Positions 1 through 6,771 of a stretch of 10,048 nt of DNA are shown here, piece by piece (the first letter of the stretch is position 1; every line of letters starts with the position of its first letter). The position numbers and the translations under genes are program-made. The DNA comes from Deltaproteobacteria bacterium (GTDB lineage: Bacteria > Desulfobacterota > Binatia > Bin18): assembly GCA_016200595.1 (NCBI GenBank), contig JACQEL010000009.1:1-10048 (forward strand). Reading direction: 5' to 3'. The notes beneath the pieces are model-generated. The model had not been told where the DNA came from, ran no database searches, and saw nothing but the letters and a program-made list of their open reading frames with translations.

Positions 1-392
1 TGGACGAACAGCTCTTAGGACGTGATCTTGAGCAGGACATTGCACGATGGTATCGAGGCTCGATTCAGTTCATTATCGAGCTACGTCCGCACTCAGTAAT
101 CAAAGACGAGGCAATTCCCGCATTGCTGCGCCGCCAGTCTCAGCCAACCTTTGTGACGATCAATGAACGAGATTTTTGGCGAAGAGTAGCGGCAGACCGG
201 CGGTATTGTATCGTCTGCTTTCCTTTGCCCGACTCCCGAGTTCGGGAAATTCCCCGGTCTTTGCGGTTATTGCTGCGTCGGCCAGAGGTTCAGACGAAGG
301 CGCAACGTATGGGAAAGATTCTTCGAGCAACGACCGAAGGAATCCTCTACTACACGGTCGATCACGGACAAGTAAAAACGATCCCTCTGTAA
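1..392 (+). CDS. PIN-like (DUF5615-type) protein, 5' end outside window
   Basis: The reading frame beginning at base 3 is open from the window edge to the TAA at 390-392, giving 129 visible residues; the true start lies upstream. The visible part begins Asp-Glu-Gln (LDEQ if the split codon is Leu). It has a second acidic pair in KDEAIP (residues 34-39) and a TINERDF motif (residues 52-58). This spacing of acidic residues and the T-x-x-x-x-DF motif is typical of DUF5615-type PIN-like domains, putative metal-dependent RNases often found next to a DUF433 antitoxin. A basic stretch (RSLRLLLRRPEVQTKAQR) follows, then a short C-terminal strand region. Any partner gene would be upstream and cannot be seen. 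A TTG at 123 could be called as a start, but it would cut off two of the conserved acidic positions, so I treat it as an internal Leu. The family call rests on motif recognition; activity is inferred. Confidence 0.62.
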   Translation, partial: DEQLLGRDLEQDIARWYRGSIQFIIELRPHSVIKDEAIPALLRRQSQPTFVTINERDFWRRVAADRRYCIVCFPLPDSRVREIPRSLRLLLRRPEVQTKAQRMGKILRATTEGILYYTVDHGQVKTIPL

Positions 393-421
393 GCTGACGG
401 ATGGAGAGAGCAGCAAACTGA

Positions 422-452
422 GGAAAGCACGCTTGCACTCCGCCTGCTTTCC
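422..452 (+). other. Hairpin in the leader of the cyclase gene
   Basis: GGAAAGCA (422-429) pairs perfectly with TGCTTTCC (445-452) around a 15-nt loop. It lies between the stop of the PIN-like gene and the start of the cyclase gene. No run of T follows, so it is not a standard intrinsic terminator. It could be a leader structure or a chance palindrome. Confidence 0.35.
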
Positions 453-468
453 GGCGTAAGAACAGGGC

Positions 469-476
469 GGAGGAGG
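469..476 (+). promoter_or_regulatory. Strong Shine-Dalgarno for the cyclase/ATPase gene
   Basis: GGAGGAGG ends 4 nt before the GTG at 481. It is the only strong purine-rich ribosome binding site near the beginning of the long frame and decides in favour of the GTG start. Confidence 0.7.
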
Positions 477-480
477 CAAC

Positions 481-3400
481 GTGGATTTCGACACTCTCTT
501 GGCCCAGATCACCGAACTCCTGCAACGCCAAGGCCGTGTGTCCTACGGCGCGCTGAAGCGGCGGTTCAATCTCGATGAGGCCTACCTGCAAGACCTTAAG
601 GACGAGCTAATCGGCGCGCAGCGCTTAGCCGTCGATGAGGACGGGAAGATTTTGGTATGGGCTGGCAGCGTGGGAGAGGAGGAACCGGGGAAACGGAGAA
701 TCGGAGAATCGGAGAGAAAACAAATTCACAGCAGTTCAGACTCCGGACGCCGGACCTCGGACGCCGGACTGAATTCAGCCGAGCGGCGCCAACTCACCGT
801 CATGTTCTGTGATCTGGTGGGCTCCACCGCCCTCTCAACTCAACTCGACCCGGAAGACCTACGCGAAGTTGTCCGCACATACCAACAGACCTGCGCCGAG
901 GTGATCCAGCGCTATGACGGGCATATTGCCCAGTATCTGGGTGATGGGCTGCTGGTCTACTTTGGTTATCCGGTCGCCCATGAAGATGATGCGGTGCGGG
1001 CCGTGTGGACCAGCCTCAGCATTGTCGATGCTATTCAGACGCTCACCACTTCTGGCTCACATCCCCTCCAAGTCCGGATTGGTATCCACACCGGGCCGGT
1101 GGTCGTCGGGGAGATAGGCAGCGACGGCCGCCAAGAGCAACTAGCGTTAGGCGAGACGCCGAACATTGCCGCCCGCGTGCAAGGCCAAGCGGCGCCCAAT
1201 GAAGTGGTGGTGAGTGCGGCGACTTTGCGCCTGATTAGAGGGCTGTTTGAAACCGAGGACCGCGGACAGCAGGCACTCAAGGGCATCTCGACTCCTCTGA
1301 CACTCTACCGGGTCGTGCGAGGCGGTGAGGCACAGAGCCGCTTTGAGGCGGCTGTGCGGACCGGCTTAACACCTCTGGTTGGTCGAGAAGAAGAAATCGC
1401 ACTGCTGCACCGCCGGTGGGAGCGGGCCAAGGCTGGCGAGGGGCAAGTAGTGCAGTTGAGTGGCGAACCCGGCATCGGTAAATCTCGGCTCGTCCAGGTC
1501 CTCAGAGAGCAAACGGCGCGTGAGACTCTGCTAAGTGTGGAGTGCCGATGTTCGCCATATACGCAAAATAGTGCCTTGTATCCAGTGATTGAGCATCTGC
1601 AGCGGTGGTTGCGTTTCGAACGCAATGAACCTCCTGAAGCAAAATTTCGCAAACTGGAACAGACCTTGACCGTATATGGCTTCGCATTACCAGACACCGT
1701 GCCACTGCTTGCTTCGCTGCTCTCTTTGCCCGTACCTGATACGTATGCACCGTTGCAGCTGAGCCCCCAGCGACAGAAGGAGAAAACACTTGAACTGCTT
1801 GTGACTCTGTTTCGTAGAGAAGCCGAGCGGCAGCCGCTGCGGGTGGAAGTCGAGGACCTGCATTGGGCCGATCCGTCTACTGTGGAATTCCTCACGCTGT
1901 TGGTGGAGCAAGTCCCCACGATGCGAGCGCTGTTGATCCTGACGTTTCGGCCCGAGTTTACCCTGCCCTGGCCGTTACGCGCGCATACGCTGCCACTCCA
2001 TCTCGATCGTCTTTCCCAGCAAGAGATTGCCAAGATGGCACGGCAGGTAGCGGGCAAAGCGCTGCCGCCAGAGGTCGTACAGCAGGTAGTAACCAAGGCA
2101 GATGGCATCCCCCTATTTATCGAGGAACTGACTAAGGCCGTCGTCGAATCTGGGCACCTACAAGAAACTGAGGACGGTTATGAGGTCGCGAGTTCGCTGC
2201 CTCAGTTCACGATCCCCACTACATTGCACGACGCCTTGGCCGCCCGGCTTGACCGGTTGAACTCAGCGCGGGAAGTGGCGCAATGTGGCGCGGTGATCGG
2301 CCGCGAGTTTTCGTATCCTCTCCTCCAGGCCATTGCGGTGACGGATGAGGAGCCATTGGTACAGGGTCTGCGACAATTAGTGGACGCTGAACTCATTTAT
2401 CAACGTGGGGTGCTCCCCGAGGCCCACTATACGTTTAAGCATGCCTTGATTCAGGATGCGGCTTATCAGTCGTTACTGAGGAGCACACGCCAGCAACTTC
2501 ATCAGCGAGTCGCCCAGGCCTTGATAGAGCGGTTTCCCGAAACGGTCGAGACCCAGCCCGAGCTGTTAGCGTATCATTACACCGTGGCCGGCCTTGGCGA
2601 GCAGGCGCTTCCCTACTGGCAGCAGGCCGGACAACGCGCGACGCACCGCTCATCCCATGCCGAAGCGCTCAGTCACCTGAACCAAGGACTGGAGGTGATC
2701 AAGACTCTACCAGACACACCTGAGCATGCCCAGCAAGAGCTTACGCTGCAAATCGCCCTAGGTGCGCCGCTAATGGACACCAAAGGCTATGCGTCCCCGG
2801 AAGTGGAAAAAACCTACGGCCGGGCGCGAGAACTCTGCCGGCAGATAGGGGAGACACCGCAGCTCTTTCCGGTCCTGTTTGGGCTGTGGTACTTCTATGT
2901 TGCTCGGCCAGAGATCAAAACGGCGCGGGAGCTGGCTGAACAGCTGCTCACCCTAGCTCATCGTACACAAGAACCAACACTTCTTTCAGTAGCTCACTTT
3001 GCTCTGGGTCTGAGTTTGTTCTGGTCTGGAGAACTAACCCAGGCCCAGGCAATACTCAAGCAAGGAGCTACTCCTGACAATTCCCAGAAGGCGAGTTCCC
3101 CTGAACTCTTTCCTGTACAAGACACCAGGGTGACCTCTTCCGCTATGGAAGCGTGGGTCCTCTGGCAACTTGGCTATCCAGACCAAGCTCACACAAGAGT
3201 TCAGGAGTCCTTGATTTTTGCCCAAGAGATGTCTTACCCCTTTAGCATTGCTTATGCCTTAGCCGTGGCTACGATAGTTTCCTACTTTCGCGGAGAGTGG
3301 CAACTAACCCAGCAACGAGCGGAAACACTCATCGCTCTTTCGACTGAGCAGGGATTTCCTATTTGGTTAGCACTGGGGACTATGGCACGCAGCTGGGTGC

Positions 3401-3939
3401 TAGCCAGCCTGGGGCAGGTTGAAGAGGGGATAGCACAGGCCCGTCAGGCCTTGGCTAACTGGCAAGAGTCAGGGATGGAAGCAAACTTGCCATATATTCT
3501 TTCTTCATTCGCCGAAGTGTATGCAAGTATAGGGCAGGTTAGCAATGGGCTGGAGGCGATTCAGAAAGGGCTGACCACCGTGAACAATACTAGCGAGCAT
3601 ATGTGGGAATCTGAGCTGCACCGGCTGAAAGGCGAGCTGATGCTAAAACAGTCCGAAGTCCGAAGTCCGGAGTCCGAAGTCCCCAACATCCAGCACCTCG
3701 CACCCAATACCCAGTTAGAAGCCGAAGCCTGTTTTCTCAACGCCCTGGCCATTGCTCGCACGCAGCACGCAAAATCTTTGGAACTGCGTGCTGCCACTAG
3801 TCTCGCCCGCCTCTGGCAGCAACAGGGGAAGAAAGCGGAAGCTCACCAGCTGTTATCTGAGATCTACAACTGGTTTACTGAAGGGTTTGACACCAAAGAT
3901 TTGCAAGAGGCGAAAGCGTTGTTAGACGATTTAACCTGA
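481..3939 (+). CDS. Class III nucleotide cyclase / STAND-type ATPase / TPR multidomain signalling protein
   Basis: 1152 residues, GTG start behind GGAGGAGG, stop TGA. Residues 1-62 form a small charged helical domain (GRVSYGALKRRFNLDEAYLQ) that looks like a winged helix. Residues 63-100 are a low-complexity linker made of tandem repeats. Residues 101-280 are a class III cyclase domain: metal-binding Asp111 (FCDLVGST) and Asp155 (YLGDGLLVYFG), and transition-state Asn228 and Arg232 (ETPNIAARVQ). The positions that normally specify ATP (Lys, Asp) appear to be Gln151 and Leu221, so substrate and activity are uncertain. Residues 298-560 are the ATPase: GREEE, Walker A GEPGIGKS (328-335), Walker B region EVEDLHWADPS (456-466). 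Residues from about 695 on are Ala/Leu/Gln-rich helical repeats of TPR type, likely for protein binding. A second repeat-derived insert sits near residues 1057-1070. The protein is presumably cytoplasmic, since no signal peptide or membrane segment is visible. Known relatives couple ligand or partner sensing by TPR/ATPase modules to nucleotide signalling; the signal here is unknown. Confidence 0.9.
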   Translation: MDFDTLLAQITELLQRQGRVSYGALKRRFNLDEAYLQDLKDELIGAQRLAVDEDGKILVWAGSVGEEEPGKRRIGESERKQIHSSSDSGRRTSDAGLNSAERRQLTVMFCDLVGSTALSTQLDPEDLREVVRTYQQTCAEVIQRYDGHIAQYLGDGLLVYFGYPVAHEDDAVRAVWTSLSIVDAIQTLTTSGSHPLQVRIGIHTGPVVVGEIGSDGRQEQLALGETPNIAARVQGQAAPNEVVVSAATLRLIRGLFETEDRGQQALKGISTPLTLYRVVRGGEAQSRFEAAVRTGLTPLVGREEEIALLHRRWERAKAGEGQVVQLSGEPGIGKSRLVQVLREQTARETLLSVECRCSPYTQNSALYPVIEHLQRWLRFERNEPPEAKFRKLEQTLTVYGFALPDTVPLLASLLSLPVPDTYAPLQLSPQRQKEKTLELLVTLFRREAERQPLRVEVEDLHWADPSTVEFLTLLVEQVPTMRALLILTFRPEFTLPWPLRAHTLPLHLDRLSQQEIAKMARQVAGKALPPEVVQQVVTKADGIPLFIEELTKAVVESGHLQETEDGYEVASSLPQFTIPTTLHDALAARLDRLNSAREVAQCGAVIGREFSYPLLQAIAVTDEEPLVQGLRQLVDAELIYQRGVLPEAHYTFKHALIQDAAYQSLLRSTRQQLHQRVAQALIERFPETVETQPELLAYHYTVAGLGEQALPYWQQAGQRATHRSSHAEALSHLNQGLEVIKTLPDTPEHAQQELTLQIALGAPLMDTKGYASPEVEKTYGRARELCRQIGETPQLFPVLFGLWYFYVARPEIKTARELAEQLLTLAHRTQEPTLLSVAHFALGLSLFWSGELTQAQAILKQGATPDNSQKASSPELFPVQDTRVTSSAMEAWVLWQLGYPDQAHTRVQESLIFAQEMSYPFSIAYALAVATIVSYFRGEWQLTQQRAETLIALSTEQGFPIWLALGTMARSWVLASLGQVEEGIAQARQALANWQESGMEANLPYILSSFAEVYASIGQVSNGLEAIQKGLTTVNNTSEHMWESELHRLKGELMLKQSEVRSPESEVPNIQHLAPNTQLEAEACFLNALAIARTQHAKSLELRAATSLARLWQQQGKKAEAHQLLSEIYNWFTEGFDTKDLQEAKALLDDLT
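686..717 (+). repeat. Octanucleotide tandem repeat inside the cyclase gene linker
   Basis: Four 8-bp units in a row: CGGGGAAA (686-693), CGGAGAAT (694-701), CGGAGAAT (702-709), CGGAGAGA (710-717). It encodes part of the hydrophilic linker between the N-terminal domain and the cyclase domain. As 8 is not a multiple of 3, gain or loss of a single unit would break the frame. Confidence 0.7.
739..770 (+). repeat. Heptanucleotide tandem repeat (GACNNCG), forward copy in the cyclase gene
   Basis: Units GACTCCG, GACGCCG, GACCTCG, GACGCCG and a final GACT run without gaps with a 7-bp period. It codes for the Ser/Asp/Arg-rich linker just before the cyclase domain. The reverse complement of the same heptamer occurs near the 3' end of the same gene. 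Confidence 0.75.
3650..3681 (-). repeat. Heptanucleotide tandem repeat, inverted copy in the cyclase gene
   Basis: AGTCCGA, AGTCCGA, AGTCCGG, AGTCCGA and a final AGTC follow each other with a 7-bp period. On the opposite strand these read as GACTTCG/GACTCCG, the same heptamer family as at 739-770. In the protein it gives SEVRSPESEV, which interrupts the TPR-like region. A further degenerate C/A-rich stretch (to about 3714) follows directly and may belong to the same insert. Confidence 0.75.
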
Positions 3940-4011
3940 AGCAGCCAACGTCACTTACAACGGCTGGCAAATGCAGACAGTCCGGCTCGCAGGGAGGAAC
4001 TGTGCCAATCC

Positions 4012-4128
4012 TATAGCGGTTTTCAGTTGGATGTGCCCTCCTCTGCTGGGAGCGCGGGCGTCCCGCCCGCCGGAAAAGCGCCCAAGATGGGCGCGCTCCC
4101 AGGCTGCACGCAAGTGCAAAGCGCTATA
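4012..4128. repeat. Palindromic element 1: outer stem with two inner hairpins
   Basis: An outer 10-bp perfect stem, CTGGGAGCGC (4046-4055) with GCGCTCCCAG (4093-4102), encloses two alternative hairpins that share its inner bases. The first is GCGGGCG-TCC-CGCCCGC (4054-4070) and the second GCGCCCA-AGA-TGGGCGC (4078-4094). The block is bounded by an inverted 7-mer, TATAGCG (4012-4018) and CGCTATA (4122-4128), which may mark its ends. It has no coding capacity. It resembles a REP- or MITE-type dispersed repeat; without genome-wide copies the exact borders are uncertain. Confidence 0.7.
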
Positions 4129-4147
4129 ATGGTTTGATTTTCTCATG

Positions 4148-4227
4148 TCCAGGCTCCGCCTGGATATGCCCTGCGGTCGTGGCTCTGCCACACCTAGGGA
4201 TTGCGGTCCCAGGCAGAGCCTGGGACC
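4148..4227. repeat. Palindromic element 2: three consecutive hairpins with 3-nt loops
   Basis: Three perfect hairpins lie in a row: TCCAGGC-TCC-GCCTGGA (4148-4164), GTGGC-TCT-GCCAC (4179-4191) and GGTCCCAGGC-AGA-GCCTGGGACC (4205-4227). The first and last stems share the core CAGGC. Only 19 bp separate it from element 1. The loop trinucleotides follow the same left/right pattern as in elements 1 and 3, so it probably belongs to the same repeat family. Confidence 0.7.
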
Positions 4228-4311
4228 GAGGTCGTCAAAAGAACCAAACAGATATCAATGCCTTGGTACACTCAAAAGAAAACCACTCTAGCGCAATACT
4301 GAGGTTTTCCC

Positions 4312-5751
4312 TCACTTTGCCACAGCAGTGCTATCCGCCCCATCGCTCCTGACAGGATGCGCGGCAGGTACGTTGAGAGTGTTCGCCAGCGACCGTCGGT
4401 GCTGAGCCGCGGGATGCGGCTCGCGCAGCCGCGCGTACCCGCTGCCGAGTAGCTTCTCCCGTAACGTTCCCTCTTGATACTCGGTCTGCATGAGTCCATG
4501 TTTCTGCAGCACCGGGACAACCCCGTCCACGAAGTCTACGTACGTACCCGGGGTGATCGCGTAGGCGAGATTGAATCCGTCTACCCCTACCTGGATCCAT
4601 TCTTGAAAGCTCTCTACAATCTGCTCCGGCGCGCCAACCAGCACGGGTCCCCCACCACCAATCCCCACGAATTTCGCGAGATCCCGCAGTGTCCACTTGC
4701 GACTCTGATCAGCTTTGGCGAACGCATGCATGAGCGTGCGGACCGCGTTGGTCTCGATGTATTGCAACGGCTGATCCGGATCGAACTGGCCGAAATCGAT
4801 TCCCGCCCAGCCACTCAGCAGTGCCAAGGCCCCGTCGTAACTGATCTGCTCGAAGAATTCGTTATACTTCCGGCGCGCAGCGGCTTCCGTATCTCCCGTA
4901 ATCACTTTGAGATACATGAAGAATAAAATCTCTTCCGGGTTTCGCCCCAGCTCGCGCGCCTTTTCCCGCGTCTCGCGGATAATCTGCCCCACCACCTGCG
5001 GGTTTGGCCCGCTGACAAAGACGCACTCGGCGTGACGCGCTGCGAACTGCTGTCCGCGCGGCGAGGCTCCGGCTTGATAGAGAACCGGCGTGCGTTGTGG
5101 GGACGGCTCCGAGAGATGGCACCCGTGGACGGTAAAATATTTTCCCTCATGATGCACATCATGGACCTTGGCCGGATCGGCGTAGATGCCGCGCTGGCGA
5201 TCTTTAATGACCGCGCCGTCCTCCCAACTAGCCTCCCACAGCTTGTAGCAGACCTCGAGATACTCATCGGCGATTTCGTAGCGCTCGTCGTGCGGTGGCA
5301 ACCCTGACTTCCCGAAGTTGCGGCCTGCACTCTCCAGATATGACGTGACCACATTCCAGGCGATGCGGCCTTTGGTCAGATGATCGAGGGTCGAAATCAG
5401 CCGCGCAAAGGTGAACGGATGGCCCTGCATCACAGAGCCAGTGAACGCAAAACCTAAGTGCTCGGTCGCGTGCGCCATAGCCGGAATTAGCAGCATCGGG
5501 TCATTGACCGGAATCTGCGCCGCCTGCGTGAGCGCGGCCTCCCGATTATCTCGATAGACGTCGTACACCCCTATGACATCCGCCAAAAAGAGCGCGTCGA
5601 ACTTGCCGCGTTCCAGCAGCGTGGCGAGCTCTACCCAGGTAGCGAGATCGGTGTAGAGGTGCATCTTATCATCCGGACGCACCCACAGCCCGGGTGACTG
5701 GTGCACGACGCAGTTCATGTGAAACGCATTGAAATAGATGCGCTTAGCCAT
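4312..5751 (-). CDS. LLM-class FMN-dependent monooxygenase, NtaA/SnaA/DszA type
   Basis: 479 residues, ATG at 5751 preceded by AGGAG (5759-5763, 7-nt spacing), stop TGA. The protein follows the NtaA/SnaA/DszA pattern throughout: FHMNCVVHQSPGLW near residues 10-23, LERGKFDALFLADVIGVYDVYR (46-67), IPVNDPMLLIPAMA (80-93), LDHLTKGRIAWNVVTSYLESAGRN (122-145), HDERYEIADEYLEVCYKLWE (154-173) and YQAGASPRG (225-233). In this family such enzymes oxidise a substrate with reduced FMN from a separate flavin reductase and O2; known members act on nitrilotriacetate, pristinamycin and dibenzothiophene sulfone. No reductase gene is visible nearby, so a shared one is likely. The last 35 or so residues are Pro/Ala/Arg-rich and look like an unconserved tail. 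It is probably co-transcribed with the amidohydrolase 38 bp upstream. The substrate is unknown. Confidence 0.9.
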   Translation of the reverse strand: MAKRIYFNAFHMNCVVHQSPGLWVRPDDKMHLYTDLATWVELATLLERGKFDALFLADVIGVYDVYRDNREAALTQAAQIPVNDPMLLIPAMAHATEHLGFAFTGSVMQGHPFTFARLISTLDHLTKGRIAWNVVTSYLESAGRNFGKSGLPPHDERYEIADEYLEVCYKLWEASWEDGAVIKDRQRGIYADPAKVHDVHHEGKYFTVHGCHLSEPSPQRTPVLYQAGASPRGQQFAARHAECVFVSGPNPQVVGQIIRETREKARELGRNPEEILFFMYLKVITGDTEAAARRKYNEFFEQISYDGALALLSGWAGIDFGQFDPDQPLQYIETNAVRTLMHAFAKADQSRKWTLRDLAKFVGIGGGGPVLVGAPEQIVESFQEWIQVGVDGFNLAYAITPGTYVDFVDGVVPVLQKHGLMQTEYQEGTLREKLLGSGYARLREPHPAAQHRRSLANTLNVPAAHPVRSDGADSTAVAK

Positions 5752-5766
5752 CGGATTTCTCCTCTG

Positions 5767-5790
5767 GGGTTCTCACCTCGCGGGGAACCC
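5767..5790 (-). other. Small hairpin between amidohydrolase and monooxygenase genes
   Basis: GGGTTC (5767-5772) pairs with GAACCC (5785-5790) around a 12-nt loop in the 38-bp gap, touching the amidohydrolase stop codon and ending 3 bp from the ribosome binding site of the next gene. It has no T run. It could tune coupling between the two genes or be chance. Confidence 0.3.
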
Positions 5791-6771
5791 TAAACCGCCA
5801 GCCCGTAGAACCGCACCGCGTTCTCGCCGAGCACCTTGCGTTGTGCCGCCGCCGACAAGGGGGCGAGCCGCTCTTTGAGTTCCGCCACTACACCGAAAGA
5901 GGCATCGATATGGGGGTAGTCGGAGGCCCAGATGAAATAATCGGCGCCAAGGTGTTCGACCACCTGCGCCGTCATCGACTCGTCAGGATCGGCTGACACC
6001 AGACATTGCCGATAAAAATATTCGCTCGGTTTGCGCGTGATCGGTGTGCGGCTGGCCATCACCCGATACTTATGGTCCATGCGATCGAGCCAGGCGGAGA
6101 TCCAGTTGGCGCCCGCTTCCAGGACCGAACACTTCAGGCGCGGATATTTCTCGAACATCCCCAAGGACAGCATCTGCGTGAACGCGGCCATGACATCGAT
6201 TGCCAGAAAGGCAAAGTTGAACAGGCCGAACGAGGCATCAAACCGTACCCAGTCGCGGAACGACGGGAGGTCACGCACGATGACGTGAAACCCGACCGGC
6301 ATGTCCAAGTCTTGCACGGTCTCCCAGAAGCGTACGAAGGCCGGGTCATCAAAATGTTTGCCGCCGCGCGCCGGCATATCCGGCGAGAGATAGACGCCAA
6401 CGCAGCCGTCCTTTTTCGCCCGAAGAGTCTCTTCGACCGCGCCTTGCGGATCGAGCAGAGAGATGTGTGCTACGGGATAGAGCCGTTTGCGGTTCTCGCT
6501 GCAGAAGTCTACCAGCCAGCGGTTGTAGGCGCGGCAATAAGCGGTCGCGAGTTTGGCCTCTTGGACCCAGCCCTCCCAGAAAATACCAATCGTGGGATAG
6601 AGCAGGGCGATGTCGATGCCTTCTTGATCCATCACCTGAAGCCGGGCCTTCGTCGAGCACGATGCGCACGGCACGGTCACGATACTGTGGCTCGATATAC
6701 TTCAGCCAGGTGTCGGCCGGCTCCAGTACATGGCCATCGGCATCGACCACCGGTCCCCTTTGTTCACCCAT
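5790..6771 (-). pseudogene. Amidohydrolase (amidohydrolase_2 / ACMSD-like) with internal deletion and frameshift
   Basis: The ATG at 6771 has a strong AAAGGAG (6780-6786) 8 nt upstream. It starts a typical N-terminus: VVDADGHVLEPADTWLKYIEP, with presumed metal ligands in D10-x-D12-x-H14, then YRDRAVRIVLDE. After about position 6655 this frame stops making sense, and the family sequence resumes one frame over with KARLQVMDQEGIDIALLYPTIG. It then runs to the TAG at 5790-5792, through GFHVIVRD, LEAGANWISAWLDRMDHKY and the metal-site motif FIWASDYPHID. Relatives as I know them carry roughly 50 or more further residues between YRDRA..RIV and the KARL..MDEEGID motif, so DNA seems to be missing here as well as the frame changed. 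A 296-residue frame from 6680 exists but lacks the N-terminal metal motif. Such proteins are TIM-barrel hydrolases or decarboxylases. The cause may be a real mutation or an assembly error. It is the first gene of a probable operon with the monooxygenase. Confidence 0.75.

Larger units (their letters stand above)
3940..4311. other. Convergent intergenic spacer, repeat-filled
   Basis: This 372-bp spacer separates the ends of two convergent genes and shows no credible coding frame. Most of it is palindromic repeat (4012-4128 and 4148-4227). Such structures between convergent genes could stop transcription from both sides, but no hairpin followed by a T run was seen. The parts 3940-4011 and 4228-4311 hold nothing I recognise. 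Confidence 0.7.

Noticed and set aside
160..591. 143-residue minus-strand frame over the PIN-like gene and cyclase start
   Set aside because: It overlaps two better supported plus-strand genes and shows no recognisable motif.
694..770. CRISPR array
   Set aside because: The repeats are 7-8 bp, contiguous and without spacers, inside an open coding frame.
1305..2108. 267-residue minus-strand frame within the cyclase/ATPase gene
   Set aside because: Ser/Arg/Cys-rich shadow of the ATPase coding frame with no family motifs.
4046..4102. Intrinsic terminator between the convergent genes
   Set aside because: Stable stems are present but no T run follows on either strand; it is better explained as a palindromic repeat element.
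4474..4926. 150-residue plus-strand frame opposite the monooxygenase
   Set aside because: Antisense shadow; the minus-strand frame carries family motifs along its whole length.
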